A stretch of DNA of 64,000 nucleotides from Dactylis glomerata (Eukaryota > Streptophyta > Magnoliopsida > Poales > Poaceae): positions 1,302,001 to 1,366,000 of the forward strand of contig QXEO01001579.1 in NCBI GenBank assembly GCA_007115705.1, in the 5' to 3' direction. The position numbers were made by a program, and so were the translations under genes. Shown piece after piece: positions 33,553 through 44,909 of the stretch. The notes under the pieces were generated by a model that saw only the letters and a list, made by a program, of their open reading frames with translations, had not been told where the DNA came from and searched no databases. Numbering within the stretch: position 1 is the stretch's first letter; every line of letters starts with the position of its first letter.

Positions 33553-35067
33553 TGATGACCCACAAGTATAGGGGGTGTATCGTAGTACTTTTGATAAATA
33601 AGAGTGTTGAACCCAACGAGGAGCAGAAGGTGTTGTAGGTGATTTTGATCAAGGATTCACTATAAATACTAGCAAATGGGTTTTCAGGGGTATTTCGTAA
33701 TGCAAGTAAATAAAGTATGAGTAAATAAAGGACAATAATAATAATTGCTGCAAGTGGCCCAATCCTTTCTAGAGCAAAGGACAAGCTGGTTGTGTAACTT
33801 ATGATGACCAAACGTTCTCGAGGACACACGGGAGTTTCTGTCAAGTGCTTTCGCTTCATGCCGCTAAATAATCTTTATTGGTTTGATAAGTGTTATGGGG
33901 GTGAACCTGTGCTAGCGCACTACCCTTACTAGGATAAATACACACTTGTGATTATACCCCTTGCAAGCATCCACAAATACAAGAAAGTAATTAAGATAAA
34001 TCTAACCACAACCTTAAACTCTAAGATCCTACGCTCCCTGGTGCAATGGTTTCCCAACGGAGGTTTAGGTTTCTGTCACTCCAGCAACCCCATAATTGGT
34101 AGCCAAATACACAATGCATCTCACTAGGCCCATAAATGGTGAAGTATCATATAGTCGACGTTCATATGACACCACTAGTGAAATAGCACCACAACAAATA
34201 AATATCAAACCATTAAATATTACTCAACATAATTCCACTACTAACGACTTGACTTCTCCCATGTCCTCAAGAATTAAACGAACTACTCACAAGACATCAT
34301 ATGGATCATGATGAGAGGTGAAATAATGGTAAATAACAATCTGAACATAAATCTTAATTCAACGGTTCCACTTAGTAGCATCAACCACAAGAGTAATCAA
34401 CACCGGGAAAGTTTCCCTAAGAATTTGACAAGATTCAACTCACGATGTTACAGCGGGATGGCGTGGTGATGGTGGAGATGAAGGTGCTGGTGATGGAGAT
34501 GATGATGATGATGACCCCGATGAAGTCCAGTGCGATGGTGATGACAATGGCGACGATCTCCCCTCTCCGGGAAGGAATTTCCCGGCAGATTTCTGCCTGC
34601 CGGAGAGCTTTTCTCTCTCTGGTGTTTTCCGCCCTGTAGAGGCGGCAGTGTCTATCTCCGAGCCCCCCCTTTGACTTAGGTTTTTGGGGACGATGAAATA
34701 CGCGAAGGGGCGATGGCAGAAGTGGCCCAGGGGGCTCTCACCACAGGGCGGCGCGGCCAGGGGCTGGGCCGCGCCCCCTGGTGGTGAGGCTGCCCTGTGG
34801 CCCCTCTCGCCTCCTCCTTCTGGCTTCTTCAGTCTTCTGATAAAATATAATTTTCTGGTATTTTTTTGGAATTTTCCTGATCTTCAAAATATGGTGTCTT
34901 GATGGTCCTTTTTTCAGCAGAATCCTGACTCCGGCAGCAAATCCTCCAATGATCATCAAACATGTAAAAACAGAGGAAACAACATAAGTATCATCTCTAA
35001 ATATGAAATATATCAATGAATAACAGTAAATTATATTATACAATAGTGATGCAAAATGGACGTATCA
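33553..35067 (-). mobile_element. Element D: 5' LTR (1515 bp)
   Basis: On the minus strand it starts TGATACGTCC and ends GGTCATCA, followed by AGACTATTTTC and the primer site. The family is related to, but distinct from, the A/B LTR. A GC-rich hairpin (34736-34788) and a repeated GATGATGATG-type tract (34465-34555) lie in the transcribed half. No gene. Confidence 0.9.
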
Positions 35068-36010
35068 CATGCCAGGGGCTAGTGTGCTCCATGTGCTTTG
35101 GTTATGTCAGATGTACATGAGAATCAAAGGTTTTGCCATGCGTAGCCCCCGAAGCCCGATCTACGGTGAAACTCTAGCCTGCTGCACGCACGCGGTCTAC
35201 CCCCTAGATTTCTCCTAGCGGTCGTTCTCCCGGTGCTTCTGGAGTATTACTACTTCTATTCACCCAACCCACAACCGGACGCCTGATTTCTCGCAGGACG
35301 ACATAGATTTCCCGTAGTTGGTCTCCTCTTGTGGATGATGATGCTATCTTGCTACCTTTTGAATGGTGATGACGCTACACTTATTGTGATGATGCTACAC
35401 TTATGTGATAATGCTACACTTGTATGTGATGATGCTTTTATGTGATGATGCTTGTGATGATGCTCCTACTTGTCTGTGATATTTTATGATTTTTTGTGCT
35501 ATTTTTTGCTATTTTTGTGCTATTTGTGGATGCCAAATTAACATAAATGAAAACTAGAAAAAAATAGCATGTGCCGACGGCAATCCTGCCGAAATGGCCA
35601 CAGGTGTGCCAAATGGCACGGTCTGTGCCGACGGCAGTGCCGTCGGCACAGGTTTGCACGGGAAAATCTCCAGAGCCATTTTTGCGCGCGCAGGTTTGAA
35701 ATTGCACCGGGCCCACGTCGTTTGTGTCGACGGCAATGCCATCGGCATAGATGTCGACGTTCGTTAGCCTCTGCGGGGCCCACACGACGCTATGCCGACG
35801 GCCAGACGTGCGGACGGCTCTCCCAGGCCGTCGCCTTGGCGCCTATGCCGACGGCGTCTGTTGTGCCGACGGCCAGACTCTCCCGTGCCGACGGTTGCCT
35901 AGGCCGACGGTGTTGTGCCGACGGTGGCCGTCGGCACAGCCTGTGCCAACGGCCGTCCTCTCTGGGCCGACAGCCCTAGGCCGTCGGGCCCTCTTTTGTG
36001 TGCTGTAGTG
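35068..36010. mobile_element. CACTA transposon, right-end fragment
   Basis: Ends GTGCTGTAGTG at 36010, the inverse of CACTACAGCAC. From about 35570 it is packed with the subterminal motif GTGCCGACGGC in both orientations, including a near-perfect palindrome at about 35627-35651. At 35330-35480 is an imperfect repeat of GTGATGATGCTACACTT. No transposase ORF remains. The left part is cut by element D. Confidence 0.8.
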
Positions 36011-36806
36011 TTGTACGTTTAGTATTTGTCGCTAGGATGGTGGCTTCGAATTAATCTGTGTAATTGTCTTGTAAAGCCTTGGTGAATAATCTAATAAAAA
36101 AAAGTTGTGTGCATCCTTTGAAAAAATGGCTTGGGGTGCACCCTCCATTTCAAAAAAAAAGAAGTAATGGACAAGTGACTTACTCTTAATTATGATCGAC
36201 TTACTCCTGAAAAAATGAATATGTAATGGAGTATTGACACTAACACAGAGTTCATTTCCGGGTTCGTTTTGGTACTGCTCTCTGTAATATAATAGTAATA
36301 TGTTTTACAAAAGATTTAATGTGTAATCCGTAAAAGAAAAAAATTTAAAAATATAACACTCACTCTGTATATGCAGCTCTGGCAACATTTTTTTCACATT
36401 TTTTCAAATCCATTCATGATAAATCTTTTCCAAAGATAAACCCTGGTCGGTATATCGGTTTCATAGAAGGTGCCAGAGAACATCATCATTACGACACATG
36501 AGTGATAATAGACACTAGCCCCGGCATGAAGTCGCCAAAACTGTATTGTATATTTCAATATGGATTTAGTGATACTAAATATGTATCATAAATGTTGACG
36601 CTTTTTACTATAAAGTTAATCATAGTTTTAACAAATTGACTTATAACGAAAGATAAAAAATACACAGTTAGTTGAGGACGGAAGGCGTGGTAATAGCCCT
36701 GTTTCCTTGCCGGGATCGAACAAGACATCGCAGTACTACAAAGCGAGCTGAGCCACCATCCCAATGCCTCACCACACACAACTTATTTTTCTAGTTTGAA
36801 GTATCA
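36011..36806. other. AT-rich DNA without a recognised gene
   Basis: No convincing coding region. The first 100 bp (AATAATCTAATAAAA near 36085) look like the 3' end of a transcription unit or LINE-like sequence, but this is weak. Nothing else recognised. Confidence 0.5.
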
Positions 36807-36964
36807 CTCCCTCCGTTTATAAATATAAGATGTTTTAGGTTTGTGAAGTAAATGTATCTAGATAAGTTTTAGTGTGTATATTTAAATAAACCTACATACT
36901 AAAACTTATCTAAATACACTTGCTTTATAAAGCTAAAACATCTTATATTTATAAACAGAGGGAG
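36807..36964. mobile_element. Stowaway-type MITE (158 bp)
   Basis: Ends are CTCCCTCCGTTTATAAATAT and its inverse (ATATTTATAAACAGAGGGAG), and the whole element forms one long hairpin. The right TA target dinucleotide is present; the left side reads CA. This is a Tc1/Mariner-type non-autonomous element, common near grass genes. Confidence 0.9.
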
Positions 36965-37201
36965 TAGTTGGGTGTGGCGAGTAAATGATACACAGGGAGT
37001 CAGGGAAGACGAAGTCTGCTCATGTGCAAGGCGAAGGATCTGCAGCGACGTCGTGACTGAAACAGGCAAGGCTAGATTGAACTCCAAGGGCGCGCGCCAC
37101 GGTTGGCGGTCGTTGTGCCAGGCGTAGTGCGAAGGAGCTGCGGCGACTTGGTGCTTTCAGCCAGGCATTAGCTCTCCTCTTCGCCACCACTATCCACCTG
37201 A

Positions 37202-37500
37202 CACTACAACACAACAGTGAATTAGAGGCACTTTGAAGTGCCCCTATATAGATAAATAATGTGCCTCTAATTAGATTTTGGGACACTTTGAAAAGTGCCC
37301 TCTTTATTCATGCCCCTATATAGATAAATAATGTGTCTCTAATTAGATTTTGGGGCATTTTGAAAAGTGCCCTCTTTACTCATGCCCCTAAATGTTTTTG
37401 AGCATATTGATTGAAGTGCCTCTAATTGATTTCATTTAGAGACAGTTTGCTTGAAGTGCCCCTAAAACTATTAGAGGTTTCTATTGAAGTGCCCCAAAAA
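37202..37500. mobile_element. CACTA left end with AGAGGCACTTTGAAGTGCC subterminal repeats
   Basis: Begins CACTACAACACAACAG and is followed by several copies of GGCACTTTGAAGTGCCCC and TGCCTCTAATT in both orientations. A unit of about 90 bp is repeated from 37230 to 37410. A matching right end (TGTAGTG with the same subterminal motif) was not found in the window, so this is a partial element or one whose other end is lost. Confidence 0.65.
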
Positions 37501-37957
37501 TCTAATACTCAATTAATGCCTTTTTATTATGGCTGGGGCTTTCAATTTTTGGCCAGCCCATTATATCTTTACATTTTTGGCTAGGTTGCTTGGCGGGATA
37601 TTTTGTTTGCGGTCACCGAGTTCCTTGGCACAGGCTCACAGGTGCCTTTGTTGCTTGTAATAGACGCGGTTTGAAAAGTTGGGTAGGTAATTCCTCAGAG
37701 GGCTCATTCTGGACGAAATGAGGGCAAACCAAATATTGCCGTGACTTCTCCCGTTTTGGGCCCATTGCGGTCCCGCATGTCAGTATTTCTCCGTTATGTG
37801 CCAAGCGAGTGGGTCCTGCTTGTCAGGTATCTCCGTTATGTTGTCTCGTTAGTTGACAGTATGTCAACTCCACCTGCAACTCTCAGTACGAACAAATCCC
37901 CTTTCTTGTCCTTCTAACCCTAGACCCCCCCTAGGTCGTAGTCTCCGGCGGCGGCGC
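37501..37957. other. Region upstream of the 37958 gene
   Basis: No ORF. It may hold the promoter and 5' UTR of the gene starting at 37958 (GC content rises after 37850), or still be CACTA interior. Confidence 0.4.
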
Positions 37958-39403
37958 ATGTCTACCAGCAGGAAACGAGAGGCACCATCGCCGTCAGGAG
38001 CGGCGATTGCTGGAGCTGCAAGCCAGGAAAGTAGCCAGATATCTTGCAACAAGCCAGCAGCGGGGAGCAGCGAGAAGCAGAAAGCTTGCCCAACGGCGGT
38101 GGCGCCACCGACCAAGCGAAGAGCCGGCCCGGCGGTGGCGCCGCCGACCAAGAGCAATCGGAGCGGTAGCCCTCCGGCGTCGATGGCGCGTCGCCGCCTT
38201 GGAGGAAAAGACCAAATCCCAAAGATTAACGAAATTGGGCCTTCTACTGTGACTGTGAGCGCCAGAAAGCAGAGGTGAATATTTCAGATCCCTCTCTTAC
38301 ATCCCGATAACACTAAGATGTTTTATGGAACGGCAGGAGTAACTGTCCGTCAGTATCTGAATAATTGTAGAGAAGAAACTGACTGATTTTTGTCATATGT
38401 TTTCCGAAATTGTGTTATTATTTTGTATGCAAGTAATCCTCAATCTCTATCAAACCAACCAATATGCAAACCCAGATTTTTTATCTTATGGAAGTCATCT
38501 CAAATTACGTTCAGATCTGAAGGCTCCAATTTATCCAAAATCAGAAAACATACTTTTTGTCTTATGTTTTCCCAAATTGTGGTATGATTAGAGAGAAGCA
38601 ACTAATTTGTATCTTTTGTTTCCCAATATTTTTGAGACAGCGATGATTCAGAGAACACATACAAAATAAATATCCGAGTGCATCAGTACATTGCTAGATT
38701 AGATTATGGCTTGGAGAGGTGTGTGGCTTCACAGTCTGTGCAAATGAATGTGAATTGCAGTGAGATTGTGTCCGTTTTGCAGCTTGTTGCCATTCTTCAC
38801 GCTAGGATTCTTTGAGGATCCAAACAGAAGGCTAAGTTTGTGTGGATGAACATGAATCAGGTGTACGAACAACTTGAGCACTCCCATCAGCTGTTGCAGA
38901 TTTGGGAGAAGTATAAGGATACTCGTCAGTTGGATCTCTTTGTTATGGTTGATGATGTTGATGCACCAGAAGCACAGTTAGGTGTCAAATGTGTTGATCC
39001 AGATGGTGGTGCTCCCAGTGGTATGGATGCTTGTAAACTAGCAGCTATTGACCATTCACAAATGTATCTAATTGCTTTGCAAGTGGATCCTTACACTGCA
39101 GTACTAGATGATGGCCAAGAATTTGCTGTGCAGAACGATCATATGGAAATAATGGTAGATCCCAAGACAGTTACTGTTGACCAGATTCTTGAGCAGCTAA
39201 AGCAGAGATGTCCTTGGGGCCCTAATCAGCAGGCACGTTTACGTTGGTGGCACTTTAAGAAGAGGGATTTCATCGACATTGTTAAAGATGACGATCTCAT
39301 GCAGGTTTTCCGAAGGAAGAAATTGAGTAAGAAGGTATTTTTTGTTGTTGCAATTTCAGAAATGGTTGGAGATGATGAGACTGCTGTAGAGCTGTCATCT
39401 TGA
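37958..39403 (+). pseudogene. Two-exon gene with PB1-like C-terminal part, in-frame stop
   Basis: Exon 1 is 37958-38274 (Ala/Pro/Lys/Arg-rich, low complexity, basic). The intron is 38275-38640 (GTGAAT ... GACAG). Exon 2 is 38641-39403. The split codon joins in frame. A TGA at 38813-38815 interrupts exon 2; the frame is open on both sides, with about 58 codons before it and 195 after it to the stop. Segments after the stop include VWMNMNQVYEQLEHSHQLL and, near the end, LRWWHFKKRDFIDIVKDDD. The end looks like the PB1-type domain found ahead of grass Mutator-like transposases, but that is an impression. Function unknown. Confidence 0.55.
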
Positions 39404-39749
39404 AGTTTTGAGCTTCCCGCTTCATAGGTGCTGGTATGTTACAGTGAGAAGTGCAACCCAATTCTGGTCACTATTTGATTCATCTCCTTCATTCTGCATC
39501 ACTCTGTAAATGTTTGTGAGTGTGATGTAGCTGCTCCATGCAATAAGCTGTTGTATCTTAGAAAATGTTGTATCTCATATTGTCTGCCTCAAACTTTTTC
39601 TGAAAACTAGTGTCAATTTGTAATTTTATTGTAGAACTATGTTGCGAGAATGTAATAAATTCATCTGGGATATTGAGATGTTGTAATAAAATGACTGCTG
39701 AAATAATAAGCGTTGTTTACATCACTTGTTGTATTATATTACAAACAAA
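39404..39749 (+). other. 3' flank of the 37958 gene
   Basis: Probable 3' UTR with AATAAA-like signals (TGTAATAAATTC near 39650, GTAATAAAATG near 39682). No gene. It ends where the inverted repeat begins. Confidence 0.5.
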
Positions 39750-39867
39750 GGGATTTCTATTTTCGTGCCCTCGGGTCCTTAGTTGTACTCTGTTTTCCCC
39801 AGCTCCTTAGTTTTTCCTCAGTTTTGTTCAAGCCCTTGTCTGAAACCGTCACCAGTGCTGGAACGGC
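39750..39867. repeat. Mutator-like terminal inverted repeat, left
   Basis: Starts GGGATTTCTATTTTCGTGCC and matches the inverse of 44629-44746 over about 118 bp with scattered mismatches. Length and start suit a Mutator-like element. The 9-bp flanks (ACAAACAAA here, TAGTAGGAG on the right) do not match. Confidence 0.7.
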
Positions 39868-40745
39868 CGGTTGCCCGACGGTTGAACACCTTTGACCGTT
39901 AACTGCTGACTAGTGGGGCCACGTAGAGCCCGCAAAGACACGTCAGAGCATCCATCTTTGTTTGACCGTAAGCATTGCCGTATCCCTGACCAAAAAACGC
40001 GGACGAGTGGGGCTTCGGTATATCGAATGACAAGTGGGGCCATGATGCTATACAAGGGGCAATACATGGGTATGATTAGATTTTTAAACGGAGCTCTACA
40101 GCGATGGCACGGAGGAGGTGGCCTGCGGGGTGCCGAGATGAGATCGACGTCCACAAAGAACTACATGAGGCAAGACCAGACGCATTACATAGATATGAAC
40201 TAGACGCGTTTAACCATGCAAAGAAGAGAAGAAATGGTCGAGGACATCGACGACAACCTCAACACTTTGACTGACGGTGTCGGACACGAACGCGAGCAAT
40301 GTAGAGAAAACTAGTGTCTCTCCTTTCTGGCGTGTATAGATAGGTGCTAGGGGAGTGTGGTGGCGAAGGGAAAGACCTCGCGGTGCTCTGTGGCGTCCAG
40401 CATAGCGGGGCGGCGTGGCCATGCCCACAGCGGCGTGCATGTTCGGCATTGGCATCAGCATGTACGTTCGTCATTGGCCTCGGTGGTATCTCTGGTGTGT
40501 CACTGATCGAATGAGGGGACGGGATTGAGGGTGCATCCCGACGGTGACCTAGCAGTGGCGGCGAGCATGCATACCCGTTCTGACCATGCCGATATCGGCA
40601 TCGGCATCGTTTGGAGGCTGTGGTGCTCGAATCATGGTGGAAATTGCGATTCCCTATTATTTTTACATGCATAATATATAGAAAATAGCTAGATCTATAA
40701 ATCGATGCATATGAAGCTACATATATATTCTTGGTCATAATCCCC
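39868..40745. other. DNA between the inverted repeat and the B3 gene
   Basis: No convincing gene. Contains a short GGCATCGGCATC-type simple repeat near 40590-40610 and a second near 40440-40460. It is probably interior Mutator-like element DNA or the 3' flank of the B3 gene. Confidence 0.4.
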
Positions 40746-41324
40746 TTAGATGCATGGCTTCACGTCGTCGTCGCTTTCATCGTCAGTATCTTCGTCGTCC
40801 GTGTAGTAGTACTTTCTGCACGTTGTTCCGTCGAACATCTTCACTGTGAGCACATAATCGCCTTCATATTTGAAGTGTAGGAAGCAGCCAAAATCCACAC
40901 CATGCGCGATGGCGAAATTCTTCCAGCCCTTGTCGAGGTACATCCGGCCTTGTCCGTCAAATAGGACCTCCACGGTCCAGAGACGAGGACCGCAGTCAGC
41001 TAGTCGCAGATACACCTTTGCGGGCTCCTGGCCATCAAGATAGTCCGCAAACTTTTGTGGGAGTGCCTGCAAAGAGATCGAGCGCCGATTGTTTGAAATT
41101 AAAGGTTTTTTAGAACATGCACATAATTAATCACATGCATCATATATGTGGGAACGCGTACGTACCTTCTTGGCCAAAGGGTCTTCATAGATGGTGATGA
41201 AGAACTCCTCTATGATCAATGTCAGTGTTGACGGTGGTGGTGGCAATGATGATGATCCAACACCCCGGCCGCCCCTTCCCCTTCCCCTTCCCCTTCCGGT
41301 CGGCGTCCGAGACGTGGAAGCCAT
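40746..41324 (-). CDS. B3-domain DNA-binding protein, two exons
   Basis: Predicted nuclear transcription factor-like protein of 159 aa. Exon 1 is 41166-41324 (53 codons) and exon 2 is 40746-41066. Splice sites are AAG/GTACGT and TTGCAG/GCACTC, phase 0. The N-terminus is a Gly/Arg-rich tract (RGRGRGRGG) and a short Pro run. The B3 domain runs from about residue 37 (FFITIYEDPLAKK) to 145, with KVYLRLADCG, RMYLDKGWKNFAIAHGVDFG and FLHFKYEGDYVLTVKMFD matching the usual B3 strands. The C-terminus is acidic (DDEDTDDESDDD). The domain is complete and no stop or frameshift is seen. It resembles the small REM-type B3 proteins of grasses. Tandem repeats lie upstream, and it lies inside a Mutator-like repeat pair. 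Confidence 0.85.
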
Positions 41325-41404
41325 GGCAATAGATCAAGTGTATGTGAACGAAGAAGAGAGAGGCAGAAATGAAGAAGAGAGAGGCAGAATCTATTGACAT
41401 GAGG

Positions 41405-41545
41405 GATGGCCGTTGTGGGGGTTTATAAGGGAGAGATGACCGTTGTGGGGTTTACACCATAAATTAAGGTAGAGATGACCGTTGTGGGGTTTACACAATA
41501 AATTAAGGAGGAGATGACCGTTGTGGGGGTGGTTTATATCTCAAC
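41405..41545. repeat. Tandem repeat 1 upstream of the B3 gene
   Basis: Four copies of GATGACCGTTGTGGGG followed by GTTTA, starting near 41405, 41435, 41474 and 41513 (steps about 31, 39 and 39 bp). It lies in the likely promoter, 80-220 bp before the ATG. Confidence 0.85.
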
Positions 41546-41546
41546 A

Positions 41547-41850
41547 AAAAAGTAATGCCTAAAAGAAATGGAAATTCATGATAGTTCATCATTTTACCAT
41601 GAAAAGTAAAGCCTACAACAAATGGAAATTCGTGATAGTTTATCATTTCAACGTGAAAAGTAATGCCTACAAGAAATGAAAATTCGTGATAGTTTATCAT
41701 TTTACCGTGAAAAGTAATGCCTAACAGAAATGGAAATTCGTGATAGTTCATCATTTTACCGTGAAAAGTAAAGCCTACAAGAAATGGAAATTCGTGATAG
41801 TTTATCATTTTACCGTGAAAAGTAATGCCTACAAGAAATTCGTGATTACC
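41547..41850. repeat. Tandem repeat 2 upstream of the B3 gene
   Basis: Six copies of a unit of about 54 bp (AAAAGTAATGCCTACAAGAA ... TTCGTGATAGTTTATCATTTTACCGTG), starting near 41547, 41602, 41657, 41710, 41764 and 41818. Copies differ by a few bases each. The minus-strand frame through it is open only because of the repeat. Confidence 0.9.
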
Positions 41851-42812
41851 CAACTTGTTGAAACCGGTGGCAAACTCGTTATTTAGCATACATAGAGGGG
41901 TAGTAGTTTGCCACCGATAGATAGAGAGAGGGTGGCACGATCCTGCCCGTTAGATCATAGGATTGACGGTAGGTGGGCACGATCCGTGTGACAACAGCTC
42001 GACCAATCAGGCCAAGTTTGGGCTTCTGTGAGAAGGGAGAGGGTAAAACTGAGTAGTATCAAGGATACAAGGGCAAGTAAATAGTAAATAGGCTAAGAAA
42101 TTCAAATAAGAGATTTAGAAAAAGAAAAACACATGTTTTGTACAATGAAACCCAGGTTGGCCTACCTCAAAGTATTAGCAATTCAAATATACATGAGTGT
42201 AAAAATTATGGCCTCATTCAGACAAACTATCTTTTGGGTATAGATGTTTTGAGAAGGGTTTTGAGTGGAAAGCCATGAACCTTCATAGCTACTAGTGATT
42301 TGAGAAGTGGCCATTTGTGATAAAACTTGATTTATATATGATTGTCTACGTGGCAGGTCGCGTAACAAGACTCCATGAGTAGGAGGCACTATGATTTTAT
42401 TTTTTTGATTTTTTTTGCGCATGAAAAGACTCAATTAGATAGCTTAATCCCATTTGTTGACTCTCTGTGGACCAGCCACTTGAGGGTAAAACTGAGTATA
42501 TTGCACTAGCCAATATTAGTACTCGAGGGGAAAACTGAGTACAGATATTTTTCCAGTGTAAGACTCGAGGGTAGAACTGAGTACACGTAACGGTGCCGAC
42601 GTGCAGTCCCACGGACGCGTGTCGCGGTGAGCAGCGGTTAGCCGCGCGGTGCACGTGTTGAGACCAAACGTCAACTGCTGAGACGAACCGTCACTTTGCC
42701 AGTACAGAGCCCCTCTCTCCCTCCCTCTGCACACGCACGCAACCACGCCTCTCACGTCCCATCACCTTCTCCAAAAAACCCCAGCCGCCCTACGCGCGCT
42801 CCCCTGCCGGCG
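41851..42812. other. Intergenic DNA between B3 and DUF295 genes, with degenerate inverted-repeat pieces
   Basis: No convincing gene. Pieces resembling the inner part of the right Mutator-like inverted repeat (GGGTAAAACTGAGTA) occur at about 42042-42056, 42485-42499, 42529-42542 and 42571-42583. They suggest earlier or nested Mutator-like ends. The last part holds the 5' region of the DUF295 gene. Confidence 0.5.
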
Positions 42813-44188
42813 ATGGAGAAGAAGAATGCGCCGGCGGCCGTCGCCCCCGATCCCGTCGCCTCCGAGCCCATCGCATCCGAGCCCGTCGCCGCCGAGCCCG
42901 TCGCCTCCGAGGGCGGCGCATCCAGGCGCGGCGCCTCCGTGAACTGGGCCTCTCTTAGGGCTGACGGACCACTTCACAAGATCGGCGCCTCCTTACTGGC
43001 GAACAAGGAGTACGTGGACACCTACGCTGCTTTGAGGCAAGTTTGTACAAATTGGCGCTCAGATCTACCTGAGCCCGACGTGCACCTGCACGAATGGATC
43101 ATGGTAGAACACGCCCTTCCACGCGCCGCTGAGTTCTCCTTCCTCAACCTCCGCACATCCCGCTACGTCACCATCGATCTAACGGAAGTTCATGCAAGGT
43201 TCAAATTCCTCCATATCTATAGAGTTAATCTATTTTTATTTTCAATCGTAAACATCTTAGTGCTGAATGTTATCTTCATCAACTCCCTTTTAGATACTAC
43301 TTCGTCGGCTTTTACCGTGGCGTCATCGTGCTTGGCCAGAGGAACCAGCCGCACAAGATACGGCTTCTGAACCCACTCACAAAGACAATGAACGCTACGT
43401 TTGAGGCACAAATGCCATCTATGATTGTGGAGTCAGTCGCTGTAATGAAGTCCCCAACTATGGTCTTCATTTGCACAGGTTACCCCAATGAAATTGCTTG
43501 GGTCGATGAGAGCTCTCCTACTAAGGATATAGATGTAGAAGATTGGGGAGAAGGAAGATTTTCGATCGAGGACGATTCTCTGCGTTGCATTACCCCGTTC
43601 AATGGTGAATTGTATGCAATAGTTGTGAACAATTTTGAGTTCAGAACATTAGTGTGCACCAACAATGTCCAGTTGGAGAAGCGCGCGAGCACTGTCAACA
43701 TGGAGACACTATTTTCATTTCCAGAACTTGGAAATGACAAGTTCTACCTTGTGAAGTCTGATGGTGATCTGCTGCTTGTGTTGTTGGGCGGCGGCAGTGG
43801 CAACAGGCATTTGGAGGAAGGTCAACCATTGGTGTACCGTGTGGACACTGAGAGCCGCTCCCTCCATGCCGTCAACATTGGCAGTCGTGCCTTCTTCGCC
43901 GGTTATAAACGGTGTATCTCCGTCGACACTAGAGTGCACCCGACAGTTCGACCTGGCTGCATCTACTATGTGGATTTCGGTTATATCAGACAGTACTTTG
44001 ATGATAGAAAGGCCTGGGATGAGTGACCACGACATGTGGATAGATTAAATTACGATGGTCTGAAAATAGAACAAAGGCCATACCGTTTGGAGGATCTATT
44101 GGCTGCACACTGCAGACGGAAGGAGTTCAGTCAATATTTTTTTCGTCTCATGGAATATAACGATGACGAAATATATGATGAAGAATGA
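42813..44188 (+). pseudogene. F-box/DUF295-type gene, two exons, premature stop
   Basis: Probable substrate-receptor-like protein of the grass F-box/DUF295 family; these families are large and mostly uncharacterised. Exon 1 is 42813-43198 and exon 2 starts at 43294 (splice GCAAG/GTTCAA and TTTTAG/ATACT). The N-terminus has degenerate repeats of SEPVA. The F-box-like part is NWASLRADGPLHKIG ... ALRQVCTNWRS. The DUF295 region follows, with VLGQRNQPHKIRLLNPLT, FELVG-type strands and TESRSLHAVNIGSRAFF. A TGA at 44024-44026 stops the frame. It stays open for 53 more codons to a TGA at 44186-44188, and that tail has RLNYDGLKIEQRPY, typical of the family end. So the gene is cut short by one nonsense codon. 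Confidence 0.8.
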
Positions 44189-44628
44189 AGAACCTTCATG
44201 TTGTATTATTTTCAGCTTAGTTTGTCATGAACATTAACATCGTTATTGGCTGCTTTTGGCTGATGTATGCAGTTTATGTATTATACTATACTAGCTTCTA
44301 GATTAGCTTCTAGATTTGTTACCATATTTGGCAAAAAACGAGGGCCAAAAGGCAACAATCATTGAAGCAAGACAGAAATAGAAGCTTCTCTAGATTTGAT
44401 ACTAATTTGGTGAAAAGAGAGAGAACTGTTACAGAGAGAGAGGGGAAAAAGGCGCTCTGAAAAGGCAATGCCATGGCCCGAGAGAGATAGAACCGAGCTC
44501 TCACGTATAACCAAACGCGGTCTCATCCTGTCCCACGCGGTCCCTTTCTACCAGCCCCACGCGGCGCGGCCCCACACGACGTGGCCCCACACGTCAGCAC
44601 GGAAACGGTCAACTAAATGGGAATCCTC
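44189..44628. other. DNA between DUF295 gene and right inverted repeat
   Basis: Probable 3' UTR followed by GC-rich subterminal DNA of the Mutator-like element with repeated CCCCACACG and CACGCGG. No gene seen. Confidence 0.5.
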
Positions 44629-44746
44629 CCGTCCGAGCTCCTTTTGAGGGTTTCAGACAACGGCTTGGGGAAAACTGAGGAAAAACTAACGAGCTAGGGA
44701 AAACTGAGTACAACTAATGACCTGAGGGCACGAAAATAGAAATCCC
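44629..44746. repeat. Mutator-like terminal inverted repeat, right
   Basis: Inverse of 39750-39867, ending CGAAAATAGAAATCCC. It lies about 160 bp before the ATG of the GRF gene. Confidence 0.7.
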
Positions 44747-44909
44747 TAGTAGGAGGCATGGGTAGTAGGCAAAACAAGATATTTATGTTCAAACTGACCG
44801 TTGAGTCACTACCTCGCACGCCGGCTCTACCACCTCTCTCTCCTTCCTCTAGTTCTACCCCCCTCTCTCTCCTTCCTCTAGTTCTACCCCCCTCTCTCCT
44901 TCCTTCACC

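Noticed and set aside
34445..34639. Met/Asp-rich frame in D's LTR
   Set aside because: It is a GATGATGATG simple repeat in the LTR.
35569..36008. Cys/Arg-rich frames over 35.5-36.0 kb
   Set aside because: They come from the CACTA GCCGACGGC subterminal repeats, not from a coding gene.
37864..38222. Minus-strand Ala/Arg-rich frames over exon 1 of the 37958 gene
   Set aside because: Antisense shadows of a GC-rich exon that has matching splice sites on the plus strand.
41503..41889. Repeat protein with GITFHGKMINYHEFPFLV units (128 codons)
   Set aside because: The 54-bp tandem repeat is a multiple of three, so it gives a regular protein by chance. It sits in the B3 promoter and lacks a gene structure.
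39750..44746. A 9-bp target duplication for the Mutator-like repeat pair
   Set aside because: The flanks ACAAACAAA and TAGTAGGAG do not match, and shifting the ends by a base or two did not help.
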